64,000 nt of DNA from Nematostella vectensis (GCF_932526225.1 NC_064043.1:10087821-10151820); one strand, 5' to 3'; shown: positions 1 through 13,188, numbered from the stretch's first letter. Translations and numbers: made by a program. The notes: a model not told the origin generated them from the sequence alone.

Positions 1-1
1 T

Positions 2-17
2 TTTATTCATTTATTTG
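2..17 (-). terminator. Poly(A) signals of the dehydrogenase gene
   Basis: On the minus strand the first bases of the window read AATAAA at 2-7, with a second AATAAA-like hexamer around 12-17. They lie about 250 bases beyond the dehydrogenase stop codon at 269, which leaves a short 3' UTR between. The cleavage site itself may lie just outside the window. Confidence 0.5.
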
Positions 18-268
18 AAAACATGTTTACATTATTGTCTCGATAACAAAACGGTGTTCCAATTTATTTTTGCACATAGTCTGAGAGCCACATGACTGAC
101 TGGGTTAGCAATCGTCACGGTTGACTTCCCTTGGCGTAAGATCCCTGATATCGGGGACATATACAAACTACTAAAACCAGGGATGTTAAAAAAATTTTTT
201 TGTAGTTTAGAATAAAGCTCCATGCTCCACGAAGCCCACTCGTTAATTAACACCATCACGGTACGATA

Positions 269-3200
269 TTACTTTGAGTTCTTGGCTCCCTGTGGTACGG
301 CGACCGGGCTTCTAATCTGGTAGACTGTGTCTAGCACGGCAGTAGGAAGCGATGCAAGAAAGGTGAAGACTTTGGTGAAAGTACCGACCCTGTAGCGCGT
401 CTGCGGGTCACATGACGTGATAGCATCTATGACGTCATCTATCACGAGGTGGGTCTCGGCCGATGCGTTGTTAAAGTTCTTCTCGAAGCTCTGGCAAACT
501 GCAAAAAAAAGAAACAATTCCTAGCCATGGAAATACGATTTTAGTAAAACTTGATATGGGTTTAATCAGGAGCCCCTGGTTTAATGAAAATTTTTAGAAA
601 GGCGCTGTTGAGATTGGCAAGGACTTCAAAGATTCGTGGTTTTATCGGTGACCGCTAAATAGAGGCATTTAAAGAGAAGTGCTACTGTAAAACCTTCCTC
701 TTTCCCATTTTGATTCTAAATTTTGTAATGACTTCTCTCCAGCCTTGTCAGGCTAGCCCGATGCCTGTCGCACCTTTGTCTCTGTACTCAATACCATACT
801 CCTGCTTCATCTCCTCGCTCAAATTGTCCCAAAGTGACATCAGTTTGCGCTCCGCCATCCCTGCCCACAGCGCTGTCTTGAAAGGCATGGGCTGAATGAT
901 GCTGACTCGGATTCCGTACGGAGCCATCTCGCGCCGAAGGGCGTCAGAAAACGACTCTACGCCGTACTTAGTGACGCTATAGGCAGCACGGAGAGCAGGG
1001 GTGACCACACCTACAACAACAACAACAACAAATAGACAGTATAACCTAGTATAAGGAGACCACACCTACAACAACAACAACAACAAATAGACAGTATAAC
1101 CTGGTATAAGGAGACCACACCTACAACAACAACAACAACAAATAGACAGTATAACCTGGTATAAGGAGACCACACCTACAACAAGAACAACACATAGACA
1201 GTATAACCTAGTATATGGTGACCACACCTACAACAACAACAACAACAAATAGACAGTATAACCTGGTATAAGGAGACCACACCTACAACAAGAACAACAC
1301 ATAGACAGTATAACCTAGTATATGGTGACCACACCTACAACAACAACAACAACAACATATAGACAGTATAACCTGGTATAAGGAGACCACACCTACAACA
1401 AGAACAACACATAGACAGTATAACCTAGTATAAGGAGACCACACCTACAACAAGAACAACACATAGACAGTATAACCTAGTATAGGGTGACCACACCTAC
1501 AACAACAACAACAAATAGACAGTATAGAACCTAGTATAGAGTGACCACACCTACAACAAGAACAACACATAGACAGTATAACCTAGTATAGTGTGACCAC
1601 ACCTACAACAACAACAAATAGACAGTATAACCTAGAATAGTGTGACCACACCTACAACAACAACAACAACAACATATAGACAGTATAACCTAGTATATGG
1701 TGACCACACCTATAACAACAAATAGACAGTATAACCTAGTATATGGTGACCACACCTACAACAACATCAACAACATATAGACAGTATAACCTAGTATATG
1801 GTGACCACACCTACAACAACATCAACAACATATAGACAGTATAACCTAGTATATGGTGACCACACCTACAACAACAAATAGACAGTATAACCTAGTATAT
1901 GGTGACCACACCTACAACAACAACATCAACAACAAATAGACAGTATAACCTAGTATATGGTGACCACACCTACAACAACAACAAATAGACAGTATAACCT
2001 AGTATAGGGTGACCACACCTAGTCACAGCAAATAGCCTATACTAGTATAATGAGTGTGTTTTGCTGTGACTAGGTTTTGTCACCCTATACTAGTATACTT
2101 TCTATTTGTTGTATTATTATACTAGTAAAGAGTGGTAAAACCTAGTGACAACAAAAAACAGTATGCTTAATTAAGGTGACCACAACTAGTCACATAAAAA
2201 ACAATCAGTATTATAGGATAGGATTAAACCTAATCACAACAAAATAGGCTGTATACTAGTATAGGGTGACACCACGTGGTCACAAAAAAACAGTCAGTAT
2301 TATAGTATAGGATTACACCTAGTCACAAAAATAGACTGTATACTAGTATAGGGTGACACCACGTGGTCACAACAAAAACAGTCAGTATTATAGTGTAGGG
2401 TGACTTCACCTAGTCACAACAAAATAGACAGTAGTATAGGGTGAACACACCATAAGAAAACACAGTCAGTTTACTAGACAGACCAACACATATTGTAACA
2501 ATCAAATAGTACACTAAGGGTAGAAGCAACACAGCAAGTCACAATAAAACTAGGGGGTCGTTGGGGTTTGCGGTATTGCGGTATTGGCCTCTTTTTTGGT
2601 ACGATATTGCGGGAAAAGAACAAAAAAAAAAGAAGGGATGCGATTTTCAAAACACTGCGAGATGCGAGATTTTGCTTTTTAAACGACGGTATTGCGGTAA
2701 AAAATATTGCGTTATTGCGGTGTTAGTGCTGCGATTCACGGATTTACCGGTAGTACGGGATGATTTAGCGGGAAATCTAGGAAATGTCGAGGTGTCGCGC
2801 ATTCTCTTCAAAATCTCGTCCTTTTGTGCGGTATGCGATATTTCCGATTTTGTTCTGCGGTATTGCAGTATTTTCGAAAATTTTGTGTGGTATTGCGGTA
2901 ATTAGACCCCCCAACGTCCCCCCCCCCCCTAAATGAAGTATACTAGGATGTAGTGTCACCACACCTAACTGCAACAAAACAGTAAGTTAAACAGTAAGCA
3001 AACGAACAGTGTCTATCGGATGACACTGGCTCCAGTGGCATAATCTCATGACGGTGAAATGAAAAAATGTCAACCGAATCTGTTGAAAAAGACTCACCTG
3101 CAATGCTAGAGAAATTAACCACGCGACCTTTAGCGACCTTGATAAGTGGTAGAAAGGTCTTTGTCACATCAATCAGCCCCCACAAGTTGATGTCGGCTTG

Positions 3201-5128
3201 CATCTTGTAATCGTCCATAGTGAACCACTCCAGTGGACCAAGGCCCATGTACCCCGCATTATTATCTAACGCCCATAGACCTAAATGATAACAACTTCTC
3301 TATAAAACGTACTATGAGGTCTGTGCGTTGGGGGGGGGGGTCATTTAGATGTCGATTTGGCTATTCGTTTGAATTTTGGTATAGGTGGTAGGTTTGACGT
3401 TAACTAATTATCGTCATCAACACGAGTTGTATAACTTGCGGGTATTTGCATTGGCTTTCTTTCGCGATTTGGAGCACGGGCTATAGGACGACTTTACTCC
3501 AAAGTGATGTATAGTGCTTGTAAGTGCCAAATAAATTACTTATTCCTACTTCAACTGGATTTATTTGCTTTGATTTCGGTTCCTCCAGCGAGCTCAGTCC
3601 CTACGCGCTTACGCTGGGGGTCGAGTTACTCATTCGCCAGGAGGCGGTTAGATAGAGCGTCGTTTGAAAGGTCGTAAGTTGAAGTAAGAAAACGTAGTTT
3701 ATTCGGCTCTTACAAGCATTAGACATCACGTTGCAGTGGTTATTTTATAGCCCGTGTTTGGAGACAAATTTATTTTCTAAAGGAATTGAATTTCGCGAAA
3801 ATTATAAAGCTTTTTTCCTCGAGAATGTTATTATAGGTTTTTACACACAAAAAAAAATGCTTCATTTTATGCTTGACTCGAACATATTTAGATCAAGGCC
3901 GTAAAACAAAAGTGAAAATTGCAGAGTTCTTAATCGTCTCATCAATTTTTTTAAAAAAGAGAGAAACTTAATCTGAGAGGTTGTTAAATTTCGCAGTGGT
4001 TAATTTCGCGGGAGTTTAATTTTGCGTCTCGATTTCGATTTTTGAAAAATCGCAAAATAAAAGAGACGCGAAAAATAGCAGCAATGTATTTCGCACTGCG
4101 TGTTTGCCGAGTTAGATTCAGTCTCCTGTAGAGGCTCGTATCAGAGTCACGCAAACGAGACTCGGGAGAAAGAATATGTATCGTAAAATCGAGGTATCGT
4201 TAGAAAGAGGTCCTCGATTTTACAATAAAAAAGTAAATCTATTGAGAATATCGTTGTAGAGAGGTCGGGTTAATTATCATCTTTTATAAAATAATAATAT
4301 TGTAACTTTACTCTGTGTAAGACTGTACAGTTACTCTCTGTATGTAATCTGCATTTAACAAGATCTGTCAAATCAAGAAAATCGATTAACTGTACTGTAC
4401 GTGTGTGGTGTTTTTCTCTCTTTGTTTATAAACAGAAACAGTAATATCATTAGAGGTCAAAATTACGCTTGGGAGAACAGATTTGTAACGTAAAATCGAG
4501 AATATCGTTTTATCCAATATCGTTAGATCGAGGTTATTACTCATACATTTCACTGTATTTCCGCCGGGAGGTTATCGTAAAATGCAGTATCGGAAAATCC
4601 AGGTTCCACTGTAGTTAGATGTGTGGTATATAAACATTATAAACTTATAATTTACCATAAATGCCTTGTTAGTATATCATATATAACTCAACCATCGATT
4701 TCCCACTTTCCCTTGAGCCAATTCCTATTTCTACAATCCGTGATGTTCAAACAAATAAATTTTTGACGCTAGACTGTTTTGACAGTCTGCGCGTACCTAC
4801 CCGTATCAGGCGGCAAACAGCTCTTTACTTTAGCGTACGCTGCTTCTATCTGTTCGTGCTTGGTAACATCCATCAAAAACGCCACTAGTCTTCCACTACA
4901 AGCTTCCTTTAGACTCTTTATTCCTTTGTCAGTGAGACAAGCGCCAAACACATTAAATCCCATTTGATCTAAGCGAATGGCGGTGTCCCGTCCAAATCCT
5001 GTATCACAGCCAGTTATAAGAACATACTTGTTGTTGTAGTTTCCTACCCGGCCTCTAGGCACAAGGAACTTAAAGGCAATCCATAACGCAAGTACTGCCC
5101 CGATGAAAGCGATGGCGACAAAGGACAT
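269..5128 (-). CDS. Membrane-anchored short-chain dehydrogenase/reductase, SDR9C (BDH1 / HSD17B / RDH) type
   Basis: NAD(P)-dependent oxidoreductase expected to act on a hydroxyl/keto lipid, steroid, retinoid or hydroxybutyrate. Exons in transcript order are 5128-4801, 3280-3098, 1010-774 and 498-269. All three introns interrupt a codon after its first base, and the join gives 978 nt, 325 aa. An N-terminal hydrophobic anchor (about aa 3-22) is followed by the Rossmann glycine motif TGCDTGFG (39-46), NNAG (116-119), the catalytic serine in SSIAG (167-171) and Y-S-V-T-K (Y181, K185). TGCD-GFG and the whole-length match point to the SDR9C subfamily, but the substrate cannot be decided. The start is the first ATG ahead of the anchor; the reading frame extends upstream only through non-ATG codons. 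Oddity: the usual P-G-x-F after the active site reads Q-P-M-P-F. Intron 2 carries a minisatellite built on its own 3' splice site. Confidence 0.9.
1001..2020 (-). repeat. Minisatellite carrying about 20 copies of the exon 3 splice acceptor
   Basis: About 20 tandem units of roughly 45-58 bp lie directly against dehydrogenase exon 3. On the gene strand each unit contains a TTG-repeat pyrimidine tract, TGTAG, and then GTGTGGTCAC, which is exactly the real acceptor and the first ten exonic bases at 1010-1001. Units vary mainly in the number of CAA/TTG triplets and in the short stretch around CTAGTATA. The array is intronic, and each unit is a potential 3' splice site. Confidence 0.92.
2021..2540. 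repeat. Decayed continuation of the acceptor minisatellite
   Basis: The same theme (tagtcacaacaaa, then a tract around actagtataggg, then gtgacacca) continues with substitutions and indels and fades out by about 2540. The CAA tract and the acceptor are mostly lost here. It looks like the older edge of the array. Confidence 0.7.
2552..2930. mobile_element. Small inverted-repeat (MITE-like) element in dehydrogenase intron 2
   Basis: The left end reads gggggtcgttgggg and is followed by ggtattgcggtattgg. The right end carries ggtattgcggtaattag followed by ccccccaacgtcccccc, an imperfect inverted copy. The interior is filled with variants of ggtattgcgg. There is no transposase, so a non-autonomous element is inferred. 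The open frame across it is a by-product. Confidence 0.55.
3465..3770. mobile_element. Fold-back element with about 90-bp arms
   Basis: The left arm (about 3465-3558, containing cacgggctatagg, gatgtatagtgcttgtaag and tacttcaact) is matched in inverted orientation by the right arm (about 3675-3770, containing agttgaagtaag, cttacaagcattagacatc and tatagcccgtgtttgg). The spacer holds a smaller hairpin with ccagcg/cgctgg ends. It lies in intron 1 of the dehydrogenase, has no coding capacity, and is read as a MITE or fold-back relic. Confidence 0.65.
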
Positions 5129-6158
5129 GACGATATCGCGAGGATGAAACCTGCTTTTGTGGAAGCTCGAAGGCAAGTTTCCCTACCCGTAATAGGATAT
5201 AGCTGGATTGTGATAACAAACTGTCCTTTCAGTAGCCTGGGTAGCATCTCAAGGGTATTGGACGGGGAGGCGCTTACTAGCGTGACAGGACTAAGCGCGT
5301 GCAGGGGTACACTTGTTTTTACTGACTTGAGACGCCTGGGTACGAGGCAGGAGAGAGGGGGCGAGAAAAGAAACATTATTTTTACTTTTATATGGATTTC
5401 TGGCAGCCCAAGGGGCTGATCCGCTACTGCCTTTTGTCATGCTTCGGCTCTCACGTTTAACTTACGCTGTCGCACCTTTGTCTCTGTACTTAATGCCTTA
5501 ATTTTAAGGTAAAAGGTTTCCCGCTGATATTTGCTGTCGGAAAAATGTCACGCTAGCGCGTGGCACCATGGTAAGAGATCATATTTAATTTCCGGAATTG
5601 CTTGAAAATAAATTCATGTGAGTCAGCCAATACAATGAAGACACCAGTGATGACAGAATAGTTGTTAGTTAAAAGTTGATGGGGGGGGGGGGGGGGACCT
5701 TTTGTAATGGAAGATCATTACCGGGGTACGGTGAGAGGCGAACAGCAGAAGACTGATACATCTATTACTTGGGGAGTGATCGGCGGATCCCGACCTAAAA
5801 TGGCACGCGTATTACGGATTGAAAGGAAAAAAATAAAGCGGTTTGCCGGATCACGGATCTATTTGTTGAAAATTTAACGTCGAATTTTTTTCCCGATATA
5901 TGTGACTGCAGATTTTGCCGATTTTTGACTTTAAAATATCACATAAAATTAACTATGATTTTATTATTTTTATCGATTGTTTTCTTTATGCGAAAAATAA
6001 GACAAGTCACGTGAGGAGCACAGGGTACCCGATCAAGTGGTACAGATGACTACCAAATAAAGTCGCAAATAAGCAGAGCGAAACCAAAGGCAAAGAGGGT
6101 TTTGCGTAAACCAGAGTTCTTGTCTAGTTTTGTACTTCTGACTTAACATTTCTTCCTG
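5129..6158. other. Divergent intergenic region between dehydrogenase and TMEM272-like gene
   Basis: The two genes are transcribed away from each other from this 1-kb stretch, so both promoters should lie here. No TATA box is convincing. It contains a G homopolymer at about 5681-5696 and a 31-bp copy of the dehydrogenase exon 3 donor region at 5469-5499. Confidence 0.45.
5469..5499. repeat. Copy of dehydrogenase exon 3 3' end and donor
   Basis: The bases ctgtcgcacctttgtctctg and the following dozen match 766-796, the exon 3/intron 3 junction, in the same orientation with two or three changes. It lies about 340 bp upstream of the start codon, so it is a displaced fragment and not an exon. Confidence 0.6.
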
Positions 6159-9100
6159 ATGGAGGAGCCAGCTAAAAGGCCTTTAGATGTGAGTATCTAC
6201 CTAAAGCTTTCTCGATATTTTAGATCTTTCTTACGATGTAGAACTTTCGTAGGCAAATCGAGAAAGTGAAGGTAACTCATCGCCACAAATGTAGATTCCG
6301 GTTCTTTGTTCTTCGAAACGCCTGCCTATCTTCTTCGGATTCGTTCGTTTTTCTGTTTCGTGTGAAGAAGATTACATTAAGCTTTAAAAACACTAATAAT
6401 GCATTAATACGAATGCCTATTTTGACTAGAAAATAGAATAGTGAAATGGAGCGTTATTCGGTTTCTGGCTTCGTCAAGGAGGAAGCGAGTATCGCCGAAG
6501 AAAGATGAGCTTCCCCCTCCCCAAGTTGTGTACACAGATTTAAATGTGTTTCTATTGTAGTACAGAACTTGTTTCCCTGGCACGGAAAACAACCGCTAAC
6601 CACAAATGGCCTATAGCTCTATTAGATGTTATGCTGATACGTTTATATATCCCTTACTTATGTTAGGTATTTATGATTATTTATATGTTTCCATTCTTTC
6701 AACTTTAGAATAGATCCTTTTACCAATTTAAAAAGATTATTGTATAAAAGGCATTTACCATACCCGATGAATTTGTTACTGGTATAATAAGGTATTGCAA
6801 TGCCTCAAAGACTGTACATATTTCATGTGCCTTAAAAGAAATTTGACCAACAATCTGGGACACAGTTAATTTAAAGTGATTTCTTGTAAACCCACTTAAT
6901 GGCTTAAACCACTTGGGCCGGGATATTGACTTGATGGGCTCAAGAATGCAATACAAAATAATAATTTTAAATGTTTCAAAAGTTTATATCTTTCTTAAAT
7001 GTGTGTTTACAAAAACATAATAACCTGTGTATTTTAAAGAATGTTGATCAACCACTCTTTGCTATTGTTTACAATTGTAAGATAAGCGATTTTTTTTAGA
7101 ATACTTTGAAATGACAATCCTTAAATGAAGTCTGATACGTTATTGATGGTATTTGATTAAAAATATATTGGTGACCAGGCCTGTACCCAGGGAGGGGTGC
7201 AGGGGGTGCGTTCGCACCCCCCAAAACGGCGGAGAGTAAACTTACGGTTCACAATAAACATGCTCTTTGTAGCCAAAACTATAAAGCATAAGATAATTAG
7301 ATAAAAAAGGTGTTATAGATCAATCTGGGATGTCATAAATCAATAAGTCAAACTTTTTTGTAGACAAATCCGATTATAAATGTGGCATAAAAATGGCCTA
7401 GAATATCCTTTTTTGAAGGGAAAGGGGGATGGTAAGGTTTTAATCCGAAACCTCATCTCTCCTGACCCCCACCCCGGAAAAACTAGGCCAACTTTTTTGG
7501 ATTTCGCACCACCCTCCACCAGAAAAAATCCTGGGTGCAGGCCATGTTACTTACTTGAAATAGCCAATGGAAAGGGTGCCTTGTGTGACTTGGTAATGTG
7601 AAGGAGCGAAAAATAAATGATAGTCACTAATAAATGATAGTCACTCTTAAATATTAAACACATGTTTTGTTTTAAGGATATAGAAGCTGCAGCAGCAGCA
7701 CAGTCAAATGCTCCGCCCTCTTACGGTGGCACCGAGACAGGGGGTCTGCCGTCATACCAAGAGGCAACAGGTGTGTGTCCATCATACTCAGTGTGACCTC
7801 GATGTGACCTCATCCTGTGTCTAAAGAGGGTAGATGTTGACTATCTCCCCTGAAACCTCTTTACAGTCTTTACTTGGTGTACACTGTTCTTTAATGCAGT
7901 GGAGGCTCATTTGGTTCTTGCCCTCATGGGCGTGGCTAGGGGGATGAGCAGGAGGTACTCACACGCCTCCTTGACTACCATAGTCTGATTCTGTTTTATT
8001 CAGAATTGTCAAATATTGTACTTTTTCTGTAGGATATCTATTATTGTGTACCCCCTCCAGGCAATGCCCCTGAATACGCCCTAAGTATAAGTCGTCAAGA
8101 AATTAATCTCCCTTAAATCTTTTCTTGGTGTAGTTGGTCTTTACATCCTTTCCTTTGGGGAGGAATTGGACTACAGTCACCAAGAGCTATTTTGCAAGTC
8201 GAATTATAAACAAATACTAAAGTACTATTTATCCAGAAAATGAAATCAAAACAATATCTGCTTAGTGAGAAGGCCATGTTTAAGCTGAAGTAATATATGT
8301 GTTACTGTTCTACTGTTGCCCTCAACATTTTTTTTAACATTTTCACCATTCCATTCCAGAGCCACCTCCACCATACTCATCACTCTTTGGTGAGATAAAA
8401 GATGTGAGAAGCAGGTCATCATCAGTGTTTGACTTCCTGCTGAAGCTTATTATTCTCCTGGTTGGCACAAGTGAGTGTACTCAGTCATTTATACAAAAAA
8501 AAACACTCAAAAGTAAACAAAAATATATCCCTATCAAGGGAGTCCCCCCTTGGAGAATAGAGAATAACAAATCATTCTTTGAAAGAATCATAGCATTCAA
8601 TACATCACATTAAGTTGTTTTTACAACAAGGCTAAGACTTTTTTGGGCAAACCCTTAAAAAGGGGAGCTTTTTAATCTAGGTTATTTTCTATAATCTTTG
8701 ATCAATGCTATCATGATAAGATCATATGTTCAGGTGTTCTTAATCACCCCTTATTGTTGCAGTTGGATGCACTGTTGCTATTGCTCTAATTATGGCTATC
8801 CCAATCGCTATGATTGTTATTGGTGAGTATTACAAAAAGATAATATTTACAATTTAAAAGGTTCTTCCAGACTATTTTAAAGGTTGAGAATTTTTTCACT
8901 TTTTTGTGAACAGTGGAATTTTGCTTGAAGGCGGATGGAAGATTATTTTATCAAAAAAGTAATTTTATAAAAGAACAAAAGTTTTGCAAGGAATCAAGAA
9001 ATAACATGTTTCTTTTGCTAACAACAAGCATAGCCTAATCCCCTTAATTAATTGTATTAGAACCTATTTTCAGCTAAATTAATTAGTTAAAAACTGCTAT

Positions 9101-9682
9101 TTTCACATACTTTCTGTTTAGCCTTTGAGTTCTATTTTAAAAGGCTAATCACAGAGAATAACAAGCAGACTGTAAATTTTGTTACACCCTTTTGTTATGC
9201 CCTCTCTTAAGAATACCTACTGTAAAATTGTTAGATGTGTTTTTGTGTTCATTCATGTTTTATTAGATTTCATGTCTATGAAATTCTCTTTCTAAGGTGC
9301 GAAATACAAGAACCAATGTCCCATTGAGGACAAAATCCCAATCTACCTGATTGTCGGTGGCTCTTTTGGGATCTTTCGAAACTTAGTATCACTGTGCCAG
9401 CGAGCAAGGAAGAAAGAGGGGGAAGAGGAAGAACAGAAGCGCCGTAACCCATTAGAGTCTGTCCTTGACTGCTTTTTGACAGCCTGGTTTATCGCCGGCA
9501 ATGTCTGGATTTACTCCAACTACCAGCCAAACTATGACCCTTCTTCAGGGAACGCGTACTGTAATCAAACCCTGTACCTGTTTGCATTCTGGTTGACAAC
9601 AGCTACATACATCATGCTAGGTACCATCTGTTTCTGTTTGTGCTGCGTTGGTATCTGTGCCGCTGCGATCTCTGAGTCTTAG
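6159..9682 (+). CDS. TMEM272-like four-transmembrane protein, copy 1
   Basis: Five exons: 6159-6188, 7677-7770, 8360-8470, 8763-8822 and 9297-9682. Joined length is 681 nt, 226 aa, with intron phases 0,1,1,1. The cytosolic N-terminus is Ala/Pro-rich, with PPSY and then PPPPY just before the membrane part. Membrane spans: LLKLIILLVG continuing into IGCTVAIALIMAIPIAMIVI across exons 3-4; IYLIVGGSFGIFRNLV; CFLTAWFIAGNVWIY; and a Cys-rich last span YIMLGTICFCLCCVGIC. A highly charged K/E loop separates spans 2 and 3. Pattern and length match the TMEM272 family, whose function is unknown to me. PPxY motifs are known docking sites for WW-domain proteins such as NEDD4-type ligases, so regulated membrane turnover is possible but inferred. 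A paralogue with the same exon layout lies at 15.2-16.6 kb. Confidence 0.87.
7177..7543. mobile_element. MITE-like element in TMEM272-like intron 1
   Basis: Ends aggcctgtacccagg (7177-7191) and cctgggtgcaggcc (7530-7543) are inverted copies. Next to the left end is a perfect short hairpin, gggggtgcgttcgcaccccc. No transposase is encoded; a non-autonomous DNA element is inferred. Confidence 0.6.
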
Positions 9683-10263
9683 GATTGTGAACTACTGTAA
9701 GGTAAAATTTGATTAAACAGAGTTGAATACCATTCTTTTCTAGGACATTGGTATTATCATGGCACAATGTGTGCTAGTGAAAACCTTTAAAATAGTCAAG
9801 CAATATGTTAAGAAGTATAGTGTTAATGATATAATCAGCTGTAAGAAAACTAGAAACTGTGATTTTGTGTTTTGTCAGAATTGTTTGACTTGGTCAACCT
9901 AATAATTATTTCCCTAGCAATGAAATCATTAGGTAAATGTTCGTTGTCTAAGTATATGGGATACATATCACTCGCAGTAAAAGTAAGGCAATTAGGGTGT
10001 TTCTTGATATGATGATCCACTATTTCCAATTCCAAGCTGTTTCTGTTTTTGACTTATTTGAGGTTAACAACGAATATGCATTTTTTCTTCATTAAACTGA
10101 ATTTGATAGATTTGTTTTTATGACGACCATGGTAATATATGTTCTCCATACTCATGCATTATGTGGATCAAAGTAATATTTTTTACACAATGGCATCAAA
10201 GTAAATAATCTGTTGTATCAAATAACTGCAAACTAAAGTAAATGTGTATTATTCAAGTTACTA

Positions 10264-10269
10264 AATAAA
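10264..10269 (+). terminator. Candidate poly(A) signal for TMEM272-like copy 1
   Basis: AATAAA lies about 580 bases after the stop codon at 9682. Earlier ATTAAA variants (about 9711 and 10092) are alternatives, so 3' end choice is uncertain. Confidence 0.35.
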
Positions 10270-12700
10270 CACAGAAGACAAAGATGCTGAAGCCAGTGTT
10301 GCAAACCATTTTCATACTCTGCCCCCCCCCCCCCCAAGTTCTGTATTCTTTAATTTTTCATGTATGATTTGAAACTCTGTGGATGGAGCTTGAGTCCAGT
10401 TGTCAATTTTATTAGATCATTTTCAAATTCTTGTGTATAGTACATAACTGCTGGATCAGCTAACATGTACAAATGAAACAATAACGATGATAAAAACAAA
10501 AACAAATAGAAATAGACTACTACAGCTGTTTTGGGGTTTGCTCACACCCTCAAGGTACCGAAAGGGCATCTTTTGATTCTAAGGATAGGAAAAAATACCA
10601 CAAAGAAAAGCTTTCATTTTTCCGTTTTTTTGTTGTTGGTGGGGGTTGAAGAAGGCGCGCTCCGGAAAAAATATATTACTAGGAATGGAAGGCTTACGAA
10701 ATTTAAAGGGGCAGTATCATGGTAATAGCTTCATTGTGTCCGTCCGGACACAACGAATTTCATTCAAATTCTATTATTAACTTATGAGCCTTTGTTCTAA
10801 AAGGTGTCCTGGACGGAAATCTTCTATTACTCCCCCCCCCCCCCCCTACCTACAGGGTTTTATGAAGAACGCTTTTTTAGACGCTGATTCGCGTCACTGA
10901 TAACCGCATAGCGAGACAAGCGAAGCCAAGATGGGAAGTCAAGCGAAAAGAAAGCGAAGCACCATTGGTAGAAAACTTGTGATGATAGATGCTATCCAAA
11001 CTTTACATTGTGCATTTTTGGATTTTTGTAAGACTTATAATTTCGTAAGAAGCACAACCAGGGGCAATAATCGTAATCGGACCTCTGCAAACCGTACAAT
11101 ATTTATGATTTCGTATATGGCCTTTGTTCTATCGTGAGCTCTGATTGGCTGATAATTCGACCTTATTCTCACTCCGTTACGTCCGCATAAACGTGGATCA
11201 CAACACTGGCGCCGAATCCTTGTCGTAGTTTTTTGCATTTTTCTTGAATATATATTTCCTTGTATAAGCTTATTAGGAATTTTAGAATGAATATGAAGAT
11301 TTGGCCTTGAAAAACCTGACAAAAGGACCTGTTGCTTTATAAGATGGCCGGAGACGAAACTTCACAAGTCAAATCTGCTACCTTTCGCCCCTAGAATTAT
11401 TTACCTATTTTTTATCGTGCTTCCCTGTGTGCCAACCGTCCTAGAATAAAATGGTAAGTGCATATATTTATGGCTTATACTTTCATATTTTCCCTTTATC
11501 TATAACCTTATATCTGGCTGTCGTAATCAAATTTGAGGTGATGGAATAATGTGTTGGCCATGATCACTTTTTCACCCGAACCGGATCCTTTAAACTTTTG
11601 TTATCGGAGGCATATTCATATTCCGGTTCCACTTTTATGTTTTAATAGAGCCGGTTAAGAGGCAGATGTTTCTTTGAAAACAGCTGATATCAGTCGTTTA
11701 GTTGTTCCAGTAAAGACTTATGTTTTGTCGTCCTCGGTTTACTAGCAAATTGCCACTCGACTCGGATAAAATGCGGACTATCCAAAGACTTGAGAACAAT
11801 ATCCGCGCGTTTCAGCTGAAGGTAAAATCTACATGATATTTTACAGTCGATTTACCCTTCCCTGACTTTATACTTTTAGATAAAATATAGCGTTTGATCA
11901 TTGAGTCGGTCTTCACTAATTTCTCGCTATAAATTTGTATGTTCTCCCGCACCCCAAGTTTATGTCACGAATTCTCGAAACGTTTTGAATAGAAAAATTC
12001 TAGAATCACTAAAGCAGAACTAACTGCTCATTTTCAACGGTTGGGTTTAATTGTTCTCGTTGATTATAATTCTATAGTGTTTATCAGTACAACCTTTCAT
12101 GTAGAATAACTGGCACCGCCAAAAACTTCTAGAAGCGGTCATTTTCCAGTTGCAATGTGATTCATAAAACCAATTTAAATTTGGTTTCAAATTAAATAAA
12201 ACCTAAACTATGAATATGTTGTACTTTCTCTAGTAGCACAATAGAATAGCGTTTATCTGTTTCTGTATATCCCGTTTATATAACTTGAATCGCTGTTCTT
12301 TTTAGATAAATATGTTGTGTAACTTGATATACGTGATTATGGTATTTAATTTTCCCTCCATTCTCTTATCCTTGCTCTTTTGCCATAAGGTCAAGGTGCA
12401 TTTTAAGGCAGGCAATATTAAAATGGGGTTTTAAGTTTAATCTGTTTAGTGGCAATTGCACCAAACTTGTGATACTAAGCATTTTCGGAAATCGAACGCA
12501 ATCGAACATAATCGAATGATTGGATTCGATTATTTTTGATAATCACACAGAATCAAACATTTAAATAGTTTCTAATTCGAATGAGTTTGATTTCGAACAG
12601 CAAGCAATCAAGCAAGAGACCATACATTATGTCTGCTCTAGAATCCTAAACAAAAACCATGGTGTGATGAAGGTTCAAAAAGAATGTTTTTTTAGGGCGC
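10270..12700. other. Intergenic stretch without a confident gene
   Basis: AT-rich with C homopolymers at about 10322-10335 and 10834-10847. ATG followed at once by a donor (ATG|GTAAGTG) occurs near 11451, and a 51-nt candidate first exon for the next gene occurs at 11771-11821. Nothing else is recognisable. Confidence 0.4.
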
Positions 12701-12704
12701 TCTC

Positions 12705-13050
12705 TGAGGGGTCCCCGCCCACACTAACATGGATTCAAAAGAATTAGGATTCGTTTCGTCGAAACACATCACTTGATTTGCTCCCACACTATTGTTTTCG
12801 CAGCGTGTTCGCCTGGATCCAGTGGTTCACACTAACACAGATTCAAACGTTTGAAAATGCTGAAAGGTAGGGGGTGATGTCATTTTTAAGATATGCGCAT
12901 GCATATCTAAAAAAATACTGATCTGTTTTTATTCAAGTTCGACTGCGTTTTCAAAAGTATCTGGATTCACTGGATCCAGCATGCGTGTTAGTGTGGACGG
13001 GAAAGTATACGGATCCCAACGAATCCATGTAAGTGTGGACGACCCCTGAA
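12705..13050. mobile_element. MITE-like inverted-repeat element
   Basis: The left end has tctgaggggtcc and then cccacactaacatggattc. The right end has gaatccatgtaagtgtgg and then acgacccctga, its inverted match. Inner segments repeat the theme (cactaacacagattcaa against ttagtgtggacggg). No protein is encoded. Confidence 0.65.
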
Positions 13051-13188
13051 TCCTGGGGGGGGGGGTGGGTGGGGACTCTCCAATAGTAGATTAGTGTGAT
13101 TGTCCTAGATCTTATAGGTTATAACTGCTATCCCTTATTGGGTGTTCAAAGTTTCTCCTGGTTCTGCTATCTCTTAGATGTCTGTACT

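Noticed and set aside
2561..2905. 114-codon frame
   Set aside because: It lies inside a small inverted-repeat element rich in ggtattgcgg and has no recognisable domain.
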